DNA of 39,570 nucleotides, taken from positions 1 to 39,570 of the forward strand of contig JAVYAJ010000206.1 of assembly GCA_032229885.1 (NCBI GenBank), in the 5' to 3' direction. This DNA is from Anammoximicrobium sp032229885 (lineage in GTDB: Bacteria; Planctomycetota; Planctomycetia; Pirellulales; Pirellulaceae). Below the pieces are notes generated by a model. That model worked only from the letters and a program-made list of their open reading frames with translations. It was not told the origin of the DNA and made no database searches. The first letter of the stretch is position 1, and each line of letters begins with the position of its first letter. Both the position numbers and the translations under genes were made by a program. This document shows, piece by piece, positions 26,078-34,153 of this stretch.

Positions 26078-26662
26078 TCACCAACGCCTAGCCCAAAGGG
26101 GAGCATTGAGCGGCTCTGGAACCATGCCTCGCAGACAGGCGATTACACGATTGCCTCGGACGAGTCGTCCTTCAACATACTCAAACGTGCCGCCGTGAGG
26201 ATCGATACCATGTCTGCTATCAAATGACGCGCTTGTCGTCGGGACCGACGGCAAAGCTTGTTTGGGAGCGTCACGGCCAATCAATCTTGGAAGAACAGTG
26301 AATCCTTCGGGCAAGTTATCCCTTGATTTCAAAGTCTGCCAAGAAGGACAGTCGATGATTAGCGTTCGGTCATCTGCGAACTTGGCTCGACCGCCCCAGG
26401 TGTCAGACTGTGGCCACAGAGCCAAGGCCGTCAACCACGGAAGTTTGCTGACGGCCGTCCATGCCGTGGCGACGCCGCGAGTTGTACTTCCGTGATGCTT
26501 GGTTGCGAAATAGGCGAACAACTCGCCATTTGGCGAGACGCTGCAACCGTCCTCGTAGATGCGACCATGAAACCAAGCGCCTGGTGTGACGACGTCGGAC
26601 TCTGTGTTCCACGCGAGCAGTCGCACCCACTTGGATGGTCGGCGGCATAAGATTGCGGTCAT
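26078..26662 (-). CDS. Conserved hypothetical protein, N-terminus uncertain
   Basis: The firm part encodes RRPSKWVRLLAWNTESD, then GAWFHGRIYEDGCSVSPNGE and LFAYFATKHHG, followed by PWLTALALWPQSDTWGGR. This pattern recalls an uncharacterised family found in planctomycetes and myxobacteria, where the DGxxxSPxG segment resembles one blade of a beta-propeller. The ATG at 26662 is the first inside the conserved part, but the preceding in-frame residues (CRLVFLIAIPHGDD) also look like real protein. The true start may therefore be a non-ATG codon near 26790, or the 5' end may be damaged. Still further upstream the frame runs into dispersed repeat DNA, so the ATG at 26938 is not credible. Function unknown. 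Confidence 0.55.
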   Translation of the reverse strand: MTAILCRRPSKWVRLLAWNTESDVVTPGAWFHGRIYEDGCSVSPNGELFAYFATKHHGSTTRGVATAWTAVSKLPWLTALALWPQSDTWGGRAKFADDRTLIIDCPSWQTLKSRDNLPEGFTVLPRLIGRDAPKQALPSVPTTSASFDSRHGIDPHGGTFEYVEGRLVRGNRVIACLRGMVPEPLNAPLWARRW

Positions 26663-26765
26663 CGGAGAAGATGACGAAAACTGGATATGTACGCGTGGAT
26701 TCGCGACATCGTCTCCGTGTGGAATTGCGATCAGGAATACCAGGCGGCAGACGTAGATGTCAATC

Positions 26766-26879
26766 TCAATCCAAGGCCGACGGCGCCACAAGTCGTGTGT
26801 CAAACAAGACTTGATCGAGGTAGGTTTCACTCCAGCGAGCGGTGACCCGAGTGTTCTCGACGCGGACTTGTAACCTAGC
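26766..26879 (-). pseudogene. Fragment of a jelly-roll (carbohydrate-binding-like) C-terminus
   Basis: In a frame different from the neighbouring gene, the minus strand encodes ARLQVRVENTRVTARWSE followed by TYLDQVLFD and a stop. The spacing of LQVRV and the closing YLDQV strand resembles the end of the GH84-like protein at 19647 (LQVRVIEQRA, then VFVGPVRL). Its 5' side stops at the edge of the dispersed repeat at 26887. A remnant is likely but the evidence is a short stretch. Confidence 0.35.
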
Positions 26880-26886
26880 GCGGCCC

Positions 26887-27003
26887 GCAGCCGCAACCAA
26901 ACAAGGGCCGAGAAATATTGAGGAAGACCATGAATCACACGAATAAAAATATCGCGTCCAACTGTTTGTCTTCATCCCCGCTATCCGTTTCCATCCGTCG
27001 TGA
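26887..27003 (+). repeat. Dispersed intergenic repeat C, copy 2
   Basis: It begins GCAGCCGCAACCAAACAAGG and has GAATCACACGAATAAA about 45 bases later, then CCCCGCTATCCGTTTCCATC. This is the same order as the reverse complement of 2500-2611, so the copies are inverted and about 24 kb apart. Confidence 0.75.
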
Positions 27004-27021
27004 TGCGCCTGTCACGTCTCT

Positions 27022-27175
27022 CCCGGCTACGACCGTAACGGCAATCGCACGTACCGCGAGAACATCGTCGCGACGGCCGCCGAGGCGGTGGATCGTCTGC
27101 GAGTACGACCTGTTCAAACGTGACGCCGTAGACGATAATGGCTGGCGTCCTCCTTCACGAAGCAAGCCGCTCGAA
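27022..27175 (+). pseudogene. Frameshifted remnant of an RHS/YD-repeat gene
   Basis: One frame reads PGYDRNGNRTYRENIVATAA, matching the YDxxGNR core of YD repeats. It loses the pattern at VDRL, and the next frame continues with EYDLFKRDAVDDNGW, again YD-repeat-like. A single-base change around 27097-27102 would restore one frame. The remnant lies between dispersed repeat C and the selenoprotein candidate. Confidence 0.5.
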
Positions 27176-27211
27176 TAACGAACTCGTATGCTCGTTCAAA
27201 AGGCGTCCACC

Positions 27212-28420
27212 ATGATGTCTGCGCGCATGTCGCGGGCCTTGGCGATCGAATCGCTCGAAGCCCGCTGTCTGCTGCACGGCGGCGCCGCGCTCGTGGCTGC
27301 GTCGTCCGCCGCCTCGGCGGGCGAAGGCGAAGCCGCGGCCATGCCGGACTTCACCCTGACCGACGTCAACCCGGCCTCGTCGACCGGCAATCGTCCGGTT
27401 TCACCTCGAGACTATCTGGAACAAGTCTCTGGCTGGTACTTCGGGCATGCCATGTGAGGATACTGCAGTAGCCAGTTTGGCTACCTCGATGCGATGCAAC
27501 AGGACTTGCAGTCGGCGTACCCGGCGCTGCGCGTTCGACTGGTCGGAATCAACGAACGCGGACAAGAGCCGGGAAACGCCAACACCACCGCCGGGCGAAC
27601 CTTGCCGTGGCTGCAGGACGTGGACGCCAACGGCGACAGCATCTCCGACACGTTCAACCTGTGGCAGGTGACCTTTCGCGACGTCGTGATTTTGGACGGC
27701 GCCAACGTCCGCGTCGGTGTCTACAACCTGACGACGCACGATCTGGCGATACCGTCGAACTACGACACCTTGCGGCAGATGCTGGTCGATGCGGCGATGG
27801 CCAGCCAGTTGCCCTGGCAAAACGCCGCCTGGGCGTTGGACGTAGACGATAATGGCGCGGTCACGCCGCGAGACGCGTTGATCCTGATCAACCGCTTGAA
27901 CGACGTGGGGCCAGCCCGACTGCCTCCGCCGACGACCAGCCACTTGTCTGCGCCCTTCTATGACGTCAGCGGCGACAATCAGATTACGCCGCAGGACGCC
28001 CTGCGGGTGATCAACTATTTGAACAGCGGCGGCAACGCCGCGGGATCTGCCGAAGGCGAGCGATCTGGACTGGGCATACAACCGATCGAACTGCCAGCCA
28101 TCGCAGTCCGCCCGGTCGCGGATCATCCCGTAAGCGTCGCAGACGACACGACGCGATGGACCGCGGCGCCCCACACACACCCGTCGTCGTGGGCCGTGGC
28201 TCAAGTCTCGCAGCCGATGTCTCGGGATCCGTGGCTCGCTAATGTCGACCGTGTGATGTCCGCGGACGAGACGGTCGATGTCGTCACCGCGATGCGGGTT
28301 CGCCACGGTAACCACCGAGCGAACGATGGGGTACTCGAACATCCGCTGATCGCCCAGTGGCCAGGCGACCGGTGGCTATCCCTGGATTGGCTCTCGGGCG
28401 CTCCACACCTGGTCGCATGA
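27212..28420 (+). CDS. Candidate selenoprotein: thioredoxin-like domain plus two dockerin repeats, in-frame UGA as Sec
   Basis: If the TGA at 27455-27457 is read as selenocysteine, one frame of 402 residues runs from the ATG at 27212 (AAAGG upstream) to 28420. It contains the LEPR-like N-terminal signal ALAIESLEARCLL and a redoxin-like strand DFTLTDVN. The active-site-like FGHAM-U-GYC (a UxxC motif) comes next, followed by a helix (QFGYLDAMQQDLQ), a strand (LRVRLVGINE) and further Trx-like strands (FRDVVILDG). Two dockerin type I repeats follow: DVDDNGAVTPRDALILINRL and DVSGDNQITPQDALRVINYL. A SECIS-like hairpin starts 10 bases after the UGA. Without recoding, the first half would end after 81 residues and the second half would lack a start with a ribosome binding site. 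It is probably secreted and could act as an extracellular redox enzyme anchored through dockerin-cohesin contacts. A recent nonsense mutation of a CxxC protein is the alternative. Confidence 0.75.
27468..27484 (+). promoter_or_regulatory. Bacterial SECIS-like stem-loop
   Basis: GTAGCC-AGTTT-GGCTAC forms a perfect 6-base stem with a 5-base loop. The loop begins 16 bases after the UGA and has G in its second position followed by U, which fits the known bacterial SECIS rules (loop 16-37 bases from the UGA, G in the first two loop positions). It lies within the coding sequence, as bacterial SECIS elements do. Confidence 0.65.
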
Positions 28421-28449
28421 CGGTCGCACCATTGCGTTTCGGCCGCGAG

Positions 28450-29859
28450 TTACACGGCGCGAGCCGCCTCGCGGATCAGGCTCCACGCCTGTTCGACGTG
28501 GCGCAGTTCGGTGTTGGTCTGGGCGACGCACAGCCGCAGCGTGTGCCTGTCGTCCAAACGCGTGTGCGATAGGAACAGGCGTCCCGAACGATTCACGTGG
28601 TCCATGATCCGCTGGTTGACCGCGTCGCCGCCGCGATGCCGAAAGCAAACCAGATTCAACACGGCGGGCGCAGCCAATTCAAAATCCGGGTCGTCGGCGA
28701 TCCAGCCGGCAAGCTGCTGGGCGATTGCGACGTGGCGGCGAACGCGATCCTGCAGGCCGCGCACGCCAAAACTGCGAATGACGAACCAAAGCTTGAGTGA
28801 TCGGAAGCGTCTGCCCAGCGGGATCTGCCAATCGCGATAGTCGATCACGCCTTGCGACTCGGTCGCCGGATTCCGCAGATATTCGGGCATGATGGACAGC
28901 GCTTGCGTCAGCGCCTGGCGGTCGGCGACAAAAAAACAGTCGCAGTCGAAATTGACAAACATCCACTTGTGCGGATTGAAGCAATAGCTGTCCGCGATTT
29001 CGAGCCCCGCGTGGATGTGACGAAACTCGGGGCACAGTGCCGCGGTTCCCGCCATCGCCGCGTCGACGTGCAGCCAGAGGCCGTAGCGCTGACAGATCTC
29101 GCCAATTCGCGGCACCGGATCGACGCTGCCGCACGAGGTCGTGCCGACCGTGGCCGTGACAAAGCACGGCGTCAGTCCCGCCGCGCGATCCGCCTCGATC
29201 GCGGCTTGCAGCGCGTCGGCTCGCATGGCGAAACACTCGTCGCTCGGAATTTTGCGCAGGTTGTCGGTCCCCAAGCCGGCGACGTTCATCGCCTTCTCGA
29301 TCGACGAATGGGCGTGTTCCGAGGCGTACGCGACCAACCGGCGATCGACGCCCGTGTGTCGCGTCCTGCCGTCGGTCGCGCGCTCGCGGGCGGCCAATAG
29401 CGCGCACAGCGATGCGCTGGACGCCGCGTCCTGGATCACGCCGCCACCGGCGCCCGTCGAGAGGAATCGATCGGGCAGGCCCAGCATCTCGACGATCCAG
29501 TCGAGCATGTGCGTCTCGAGCTCGGTACAGGCTGGGCTGGTCAGCCACAACATGCCTTGAACACCCAACCCCGCTGCGAGCAGATCCGCCAGGATCGACG
29601 GCCCTGAGTTGTTGCAGGGAAAAAAAGCAAAAAAATTGGGCGATTGCCAGTGGGTGATGCCCGGCAGAATCACTCGCTCGACATCGGCCATCAGCGCTTC
29701 GAACGCCTCCGGCGCGTCCGGCGGATGCGGCGGAAGCTGTGCGCGAACCTGTCCCGGCTCGAGCTGCGCCAGCACCGGATACTGCTCGACGTTCTCCAGA
29801 TAGCGCGCGATCCAGTCTACCAACTGGTGGCCGGATTCACGAAAGGATGTGTTTGTCAT
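28450..29859 (-). CDS. PLP-dependent group II amino acid decarboxylase
   Basis: The 469-residue protein belongs to the aromatic-L-amino-acid decarboxylase family and should be cytosolic. Landmarks are LPGITHWQSPNFFAFFP near the N-terminus, HAHSS with His184 (ring-stacking position), HVDAAMAG with Asp266, and FNPHKWMFVNFDCDCF with the PLP-binding Lys298. Length is as usual for the family. Substrate (aromatic amino acid, or another acidic/aromatic residue) cannot be decided. The ATG at 29859 has no Shine-Dalgarno; instead five heptamer repeats end two bases before it. It is convergent with the selenoprotein candidate and lies 178 bases after the S46 peptidase gene. Confidence 0.93.
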   Translation of the reverse strand: MTNTSFRESGHQLVDWIARYLENVEQYPVLAQLEPGQVRAQLPPHPPDAPEAFEALMADVERVILPGITHWQSPNFFAFFPCNNSGPSILADLLAAGLGVQGMLWLTSPACTELETHMLDWIVEMLGLPDRFLSTGAGGGVIQDAASSASLCALLAARERATDGRTRHTGVDRRLVAYASEHAHSSIEKAMNVAGLGTDNLRKIPSDECFAMRADALQAAIEADRAAGLTPCFVTATVGTTSCGSVDPVPRIGEICQRYGLWLHVDAAMAGTAALCPEFRHIHAGLEIADSYCFNPHKWMFVNFDCDCFFVADRQALTQALSIMPEYLRNPATESQGVIDYRDWQIPLGRRFRSLKLWFVIRSFGVRGLQDRVRRHVAIAQQLAGWIADDPDFELAAPAVLNLVCFRHRGGDAVNQRIMDHVNRSGRLFLSHTRLDDRHTLRLCVAQTNTELRHVEQAWSLIREAARAV

Positions 29860-29861
29860 TC

Positions 29862-29896
29862 GTCAGTGGTCAGTGGTCAGTGGTCAGTGGTCAGTG
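29862..29896 (+). repeat. Five-copy heptamer tandem repeat abutting a start codon
   Basis: GTCAGTG is repeated exactly five times. The array ends two bases upstream of the decarboxylase start (minus strand CACTGAC repeats, then GA and ATG), so it forms the ribosome-binding region. A change in copy number would alter leader length. Confidence 0.9.
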
Positions 29897-30037
29897 ACCG
29901 GCGAGCGGTGATTCGTGTGTTGTCCATTCATCGATGTTGGTTTGTCGCACCCGTCAGAACACGAATTCCCGCTGCCTGATAATCGCGGCTACGGCCAATG
30001 TTTGGCCTTGACTGCGCACTGGGAACCAATCTCATCC

Positions 30038-32128
30038 TCACTTGCCAAGTTCCGCGACCAGCGCCTCTGCGTCGTAGACGTGACGCAGCGACTCGATGAT
30101 CGCCCGCGCGTCGACGGCGACCGAGCGGCCCTGCTTGTCGGTATAGATGAAGTCCCAAACCAGCGACGGCGGGTTGCCATCGAAGATGACCCCTACGAAC
30201 GCACCGTCGCGATCGACGACCGGGCTGCCCGAGTTGCCGCCGATGATGTCGTTGGTGCAGATGAAGTTGTACGGCGTGTCCAGGTTCAGCCGGTCCTTCC
30301 GATCCAGCCACGATTGAGGCAGCGCGTACGGCGGTACGTTGTCGTGCTCGGCCGCGCGCTGGTATCCGCCAGCGATCGTTGTCAATGGCGGGACGATCGT
30401 CCCTTGGTCGTCCTCATAGCCCTTGACCACGCCGATGGACAACCGCAACGTGAAGGTCGCGTCCGGGTACACCGACGTTCCCAGCAAGCGGAAGCGCGCA
30501 TCGGCCAGTCTGGCGTAGGCTTGTCGCTGCGGCTCTTCGACCTGCTGTTCGTATCGCGTACGGATCTGCCGCGCCGTGTCGTCCACCAGTCGTGCCAGCA
30601 GGATCATGGGATCTGACGACGCATCGACGGTCGCGGCGCCTCCGTCCGCCAGCTGTCTCCGCAGGGCAACGTCCTGCAGGCGGCTGCCCGCCACCAACTC
30701 GGCCGCGCGTTGCCGTGGCGACTTGCCTGCTAGCACCTTTTGCACCAGCGGGTCGCGCATCCCGGCCAACTCGACGTACAGGCCCAGCGAATCCGCCAAA
30801 CCGAGCGTTTCCAAATCGTCGTAAATGGGGGCGTCGGAATACAACTGTTGCAGGAGCGAATCGCGGTTCGAGGTGCGATATTCGCGCAGCCGGTCGGCAT
30901 TGTCTTTGACGTCTTCGGCGGCCATCCGCACAAGGGATCGGGCAACGACGAACTTCTGGCTGTTGAACGCCAGTCCCCGCTCGAGCAACTGGTAAGGGAC
31001 GTAGATCGGCTCCCAGGCTCGCAGAGTCTGGGCGATATCCGACCACGGATTCCCGCAGGCCTCGCGCAGCGTCGGATCGGCGGCGACCGCGTCGCGCAGT
31101 TTTTTCTCTTCGATGGCTTTGCGTCGAATCAGCGCGGGATCTTGAAGCCCTGCCAGACCACCCAAACGAGCTTTGCGGCTGTTGGCGATGCCGAACAAGT
31201 CATCCTTGGCGCGGCGGGCGTTTTCGTGGTTTCGCTCGCTGAACGTCATCAACTGGACCTCGCGACGCCGCAGGACGTTCAAGATGAACGGAAACGCGCG
31301 ATCGCGCAGGAACTCGAGATGAGCGACCGTGTTCTGGCGACTGGTGTGTCCGGGATGGCCCGAGACGAACACCAGATCGCCATCGGCGACGCCCCGTTCG
31401 CTCCACTTCAGGAAATGGGGCGGCCGGATCGGCTCGCCGTTCTCGTACACCCGAAACAGACAGAAGTCCAAGTCGTAACGCGGGTATTCGAAATTGTCCG
31501 GGTCGCCGCCGAAAAAAGCGATGTCCTGCTCGGGGGCGAACACCAATCGCACATCGGTGTACTTGCGGAACCGATACAGATGGTACAGGCCGCCCTGATA
31601 CAGGGTCACCACGTCGCTGCGCAAGCCGGTTTTGTCCAGCGACTCTTGCTCGATCGTGGCCATCACCGCCTGCCTGGCCTTGACCGCCTCGGCCGGGTCC
31701 ATGCCTGCCGTGACCGCCGCGTTGACGCGCGCGGTGACGTCCTCGATGCTGATCAGCACGTTCAGCTCGAGATCCAGGCATTTGATCTCCTCGTCTCGTG
31801 TGCGCGCCAGGAATCCACTGGCCAGCAAATCGTGTTCGGCCGTGCTCAGTTTCTGGATCGCGTCCGCCCCGACGTGATGGTTCGTCAGCACAAGTCCGTG
31901 TGACGAGACGAACGATCCGGAACCGCCGCTGTTGAACCGGACCGAGGCCTGCTGTAAATGATCGAGCCAATCCCGCGTCGCTTCGAATTGATGCCTAGTC
32001 TCCAGCAGTTTCGTCGGCGGCTGGTTCAACAGCCACATGCCTTCGTCGGCCGATAGATCAAGGGTCGGTTGAAACAACGTCAGCATCATCGCCGCCAAGA
32101 AAAAGGGACTACAGCGCCGCGTCCACAT
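30038..32128 (-). CDS. S46 family dipeptidyl-peptidase (DPP7-like), exported
   Basis: The 696-residue product has a signal peptide (about 1-27, ending LSA). It is an S46 serine exopeptidase with a chymotrypsin-like fold: catalytic His in LTNHHVGAD (84-85), Asp221 in EYPRYDLDFCLFR, and Ser633 in IGGNSGSPV. Eighteen residues after the serine is Gly651 in FDGN. In Porphyromonas DPP7/DPP11 the equivalent position separates Gly (DPP7, broad hydrophobic P1) from Arg (DPP11, acidic P1), so this enzyme should be DPP7-like; that is an inference. It would release dipeptides from extracellular peptides. The ATG at 32128 follows AGGAGG; an upstream extension to 32353 has no signal peptide and I rejected it. 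Confidence 0.94.
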   Translation of the reverse strand: MWTRRCSPFFLAAMMLTLFQPTLDLSADEGMWLLNQPPTKLLETRHQFEATRDWLDHLQQASVRFNSGGSGSFVSSHGLVLTNHHVGADAIQKLSTAEHDLLASGFLARTRDEEIKCLDLELNVLISIEDVTARVNAAVTAGMDPAEAVKARQAVMATIEQESLDKTGLRSDVVTLYQGGLYHLYRFRKYTDVRLVFAPEQDIAFFGGDPDNFEYPRYDLDFCLFRVYENGEPIRPPHFLKWSERGVADGDLVFVSGHPGHTSRQNTVAHLEFLRDRAFPFILNVLRRREVQLMTFSERNHENARRAKDDLFGIANSRKARLGGLAGLQDPALIRRKAIEEKKLRDAVAADPTLREACGNPWSDIAQTLRAWEPIYVPYQLLERGLAFNSQKFVVARSLVRMAAEDVKDNADRLREYRTSNRDSLLQQLYSDAPIYDDLETLGLADSLGLYVELAGMRDPLVQKVLAGKSPRQRAAELVAGSRLQDVALRRQLADGGAATVDASSDPMILLARLVDDTARQIRTRYEQQVEEPQRQAYARLADARFRLLGTSVYPDATFTLRLSIGVVKGYEDDQGTIVPPLTTIAGGYQRAAEHDNVPPYALPQSWLDRKDRLNLDTPYNFICTNDIIGGNSGSPVVDRDGAFVGVIFDGNPPSLVWDFIYTDKQGRSVAVDARAIIESLRHVYDAEALVAELGK

Positions 32129-32580
32129 CGTGAAAGACCTCCTGGTTTCTCTCATTGCCACGATTCGAGACATCGCTCGCGATACGGTTCCGCGCCCTCG
32201 CGATCCAACACCCTCCGGACCGTGCGCCACGCAGTGTGCAACTGACCAGAATAACGCCCCACGCAGATGATCGTCAACCGTCGCCGGGCGGACAGATGCA
32301 CCGGCTCCGATGCAGCGGGCCACGGCTTGCGACGCGCGGTGAACATGCGCCACGCCCCGTAAACCTTAGAGCCCGGCTTGCGAACGGTGCGCGACAAACG
32401 TGTGCGACGATGGGCGGCGGTCTTGCGTCGCACGCGCAGGGCGTCGCGGCGCTGCGTCCGTCGAAGGGCTGCTTCTGTCAGGCGCCGCGGTCCCGCGCCA
32501 GATCTGTCGCTGGACGTCCGAGGTTCCGTCGGCCCCTGGTATGGCGTTGCACAAACGGCAGGATGCCGCTTCTACCGCGG
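32129..32580. other. Upstream region of the S46 gene, no recognised gene
   Basis: The 452 bases hold a candidate promoter (32248-32277) and a basic, arginine-rich minus-strand frame (32152-32433) that I do not consider real. The block CTGGACGTCCGAGGTTCCGTC (about 32510) reappears as CTGGACGTCCGACGCTCCGTC (about 32584) at the end of the next gene, a short imperfect duplication. Confidence 0.5.
32248..32277 (-). promoter_or_regulatory. Candidate promoter for the S46 peptidase gene
   Basis: On the minus strand TTGACG and TATTCT are separated by 18 bases and lie 120 bases before the start codon. They match the sigma70 consensus in five and four of six positions. Confidence 0.4.
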
Positions 32581-33831
32581 TCACTGGACGTCCGACGCTC
32601 CGTCCGTCTCCAGACTGTCTAGCGCTCGACGGGCGACCGCATAGCGAATCGCGGCCTGTCGCACCTGCGGCGGCAGACGCAGGCCGAGGGCGTCTTTGGC
32701 CGCCACGGCGTCGCCGTACACGATGGCTTCGGCGACGTCGTCCGATGCGCGGACGACGGACCCGCCCTCGAACAGCGCGCTGACGCGGCCAGCCAGTGTC
32801 GAACGCGACCGACGATCCAACTGCTGCCGGGCGGTCGATAGGGTTTGCCACAGATCAGACTCGGCCCGAACCAGACGCTGTGCCGCGGCTTTGGCCGAAG
32901 CGTCGCCTTCGGCATACAGCGCCACGACAAACCGACGCCGTCCGCAGACGGTCGTGTCGTCGCCGGACGCGAGCAACGCGCTGCGCTTGGCGACTCCGAA
33001 CGCGGCACAACTGAGGTGGAGATAGTCCGCCCGCCAGGCCGCTGAGACACGCATCACCAAAGTGAATCGCTTGGCGCCTTCGAACGCCGTCGTCCGGCTG
33101 CGGCGAAGTCTGAAATACACGCTGTGCCCGCGATCCCGCGTGCCGCTAGCAGCCACCATCGTCATCGGCGGCGCCAGCTCGTAACGTTCCGTGCTGCACG
33201 TCTTCGATCCCAGTTCTCCCGAGCCGTTCAGCTTGAGCGGCCAGTCGAGCGGCGCCGCCGCGGTCATACCGAGCCCGCGGTTCGTCTCCTGCTTGTTCTC
33301 GACGATCACGTTGCCGGCCAGCTCGCTGGCCAATGTTGTCTTGGGCGCATAGTCCACGATCCGCAGCGTCTGCCGAGGGCTTTCGAGACGGTAAAAATAC
33401 TCGAGCAAATCGGTCTCGTCGCCGGACTGGACCAACGACGAAATGTCGATCTGCGTCTCGACCAGCCGTTCATCCGGGTTGGTTTCCTGAAAGGCTTCCG
33501 GCGTTACGTCACGACAAGCCGCCACCGCCGGGGCGTCGAAAGACACAGCCACGGACGCGGCGATCACCGACCCCGCTCCGTCGCCGAACACGCCACCCTC
33601 GAACATGCCGCCGCCGAACACGCCTGAGACACCGAACACCGCCGCAAAAAGAAGCCGCGCGACGTCGCCCCGAAGCCGTGGGGTCAAGTCGATTGAACAT
33701 CCGCGCGCGGACGATGCGTCTTTGCTGGCGACATGCGTTCGATCGCGCTTGCGCATCGGCCCGCCAGCACCCCGTCGCTTCTGTGCCGCCAAACCCTTCC
33801 CCAATGCGCGACGTGAAAGATCCCGATCCAT
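32581..33831 (-). CDS. Planctomycete-type hypothetical protein
   Basis: The 416-residue product is not recognised as a characterised family. After a basic N-terminus (1-50) comes a hydrophobic stretch LLFAAVFGVSGVFGGG (about 60-75), which may be a signal or anchor, and a Gly-Phe-rich repeat (GVFGGG, MFEG, GVFGDG). The conserved-looking core begins with PDERLVETQIDISSLV and DLLEYFYRLESPRQTLRIVD (about 118-160), then a beta-rich region and an alanine-rich helical C-terminus. ETNPDERLVETQ and the YFYRLESP segment suggest a lineage-specific membrane or surface protein. The ATG at 33831 has GGAG 13 bases upstream; a second ATG (residue 26) is an alternative start. Function unknown. Confidence 0.6.
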   Translation of the reverse strand: MDRDLSRRALGKGLAAQKRRGAGGPMRKRDRTHVASKDASSARGCSIDLTPRLRGDVARLLFAAVFGVSGVFGGGMFEGGVFGDGAGSVIAASVAVSFDAPAVAACRDVTPEAFQETNPDERLVETQIDISSLVQSGDETDLLEYFYRLESPRQTLRIVDYAPKTTLASELAGNVIVENKQETNRGLGMTAAAPLDWPLKLNGSGELGSKTCSTERYELAPPMTMVAASGTRDRGHSVYFRLRRSRTTAFEGAKRFTLVMRVSAAWRADYLHLSCAAFGVAKRSALLASGDDTTVCGRRRFVVALYAEGDASAKAAAQRLVRAESDLWQTLSTARQQLDRRSRSTLAGRVSALFEGGSVVRASDDVAEAIVYGDAVAAKDALGLRLPPQVRQAAIRYAVARRALDSLETDGASDVQ

Positions 33832-34153
33832 CTGTTGTGCACTCCGTCAACGATGGCACGGGCGTCCGGCCTGTGCAACTTCTCCTCTCCAATCCCTTTG
33901 GAGGCCGTTCAGTCAACGCGAACTCGACGTCCGCTCGAGAGCGAGCTCAGAAGATCGACGGTCAACGCAAAACCAGCGCTACCATCGACGCATGGTGCTA
34001 GCGTTCGCGCCCTGCGGGACAGCAAAGACGCCGATCGCCCTCAGAGGAATATTAGGCAACGCCAACGGCCGGTCAAGCCAAAATGCGCACGTCGCGCGGC
34101 ACGGGCCGGGACGTCGCACAGATGATCGCCATCGTGTGACGGACGGACGCGGT

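Noticed and set aside
29862..29896. Possible CRISPR array
   Set aside because: Units are only seven bases and directly adjacent, without spacers; it is a simple tandem repeat. The repeats near 2440-2515 are rejected for the same reason.
32152..32433. 93-residue basic frame upstream of the S46 gene
   Set aside because: Arginine-rich, no motif, no ribosome binding site, and it overlaps the candidate promoter.
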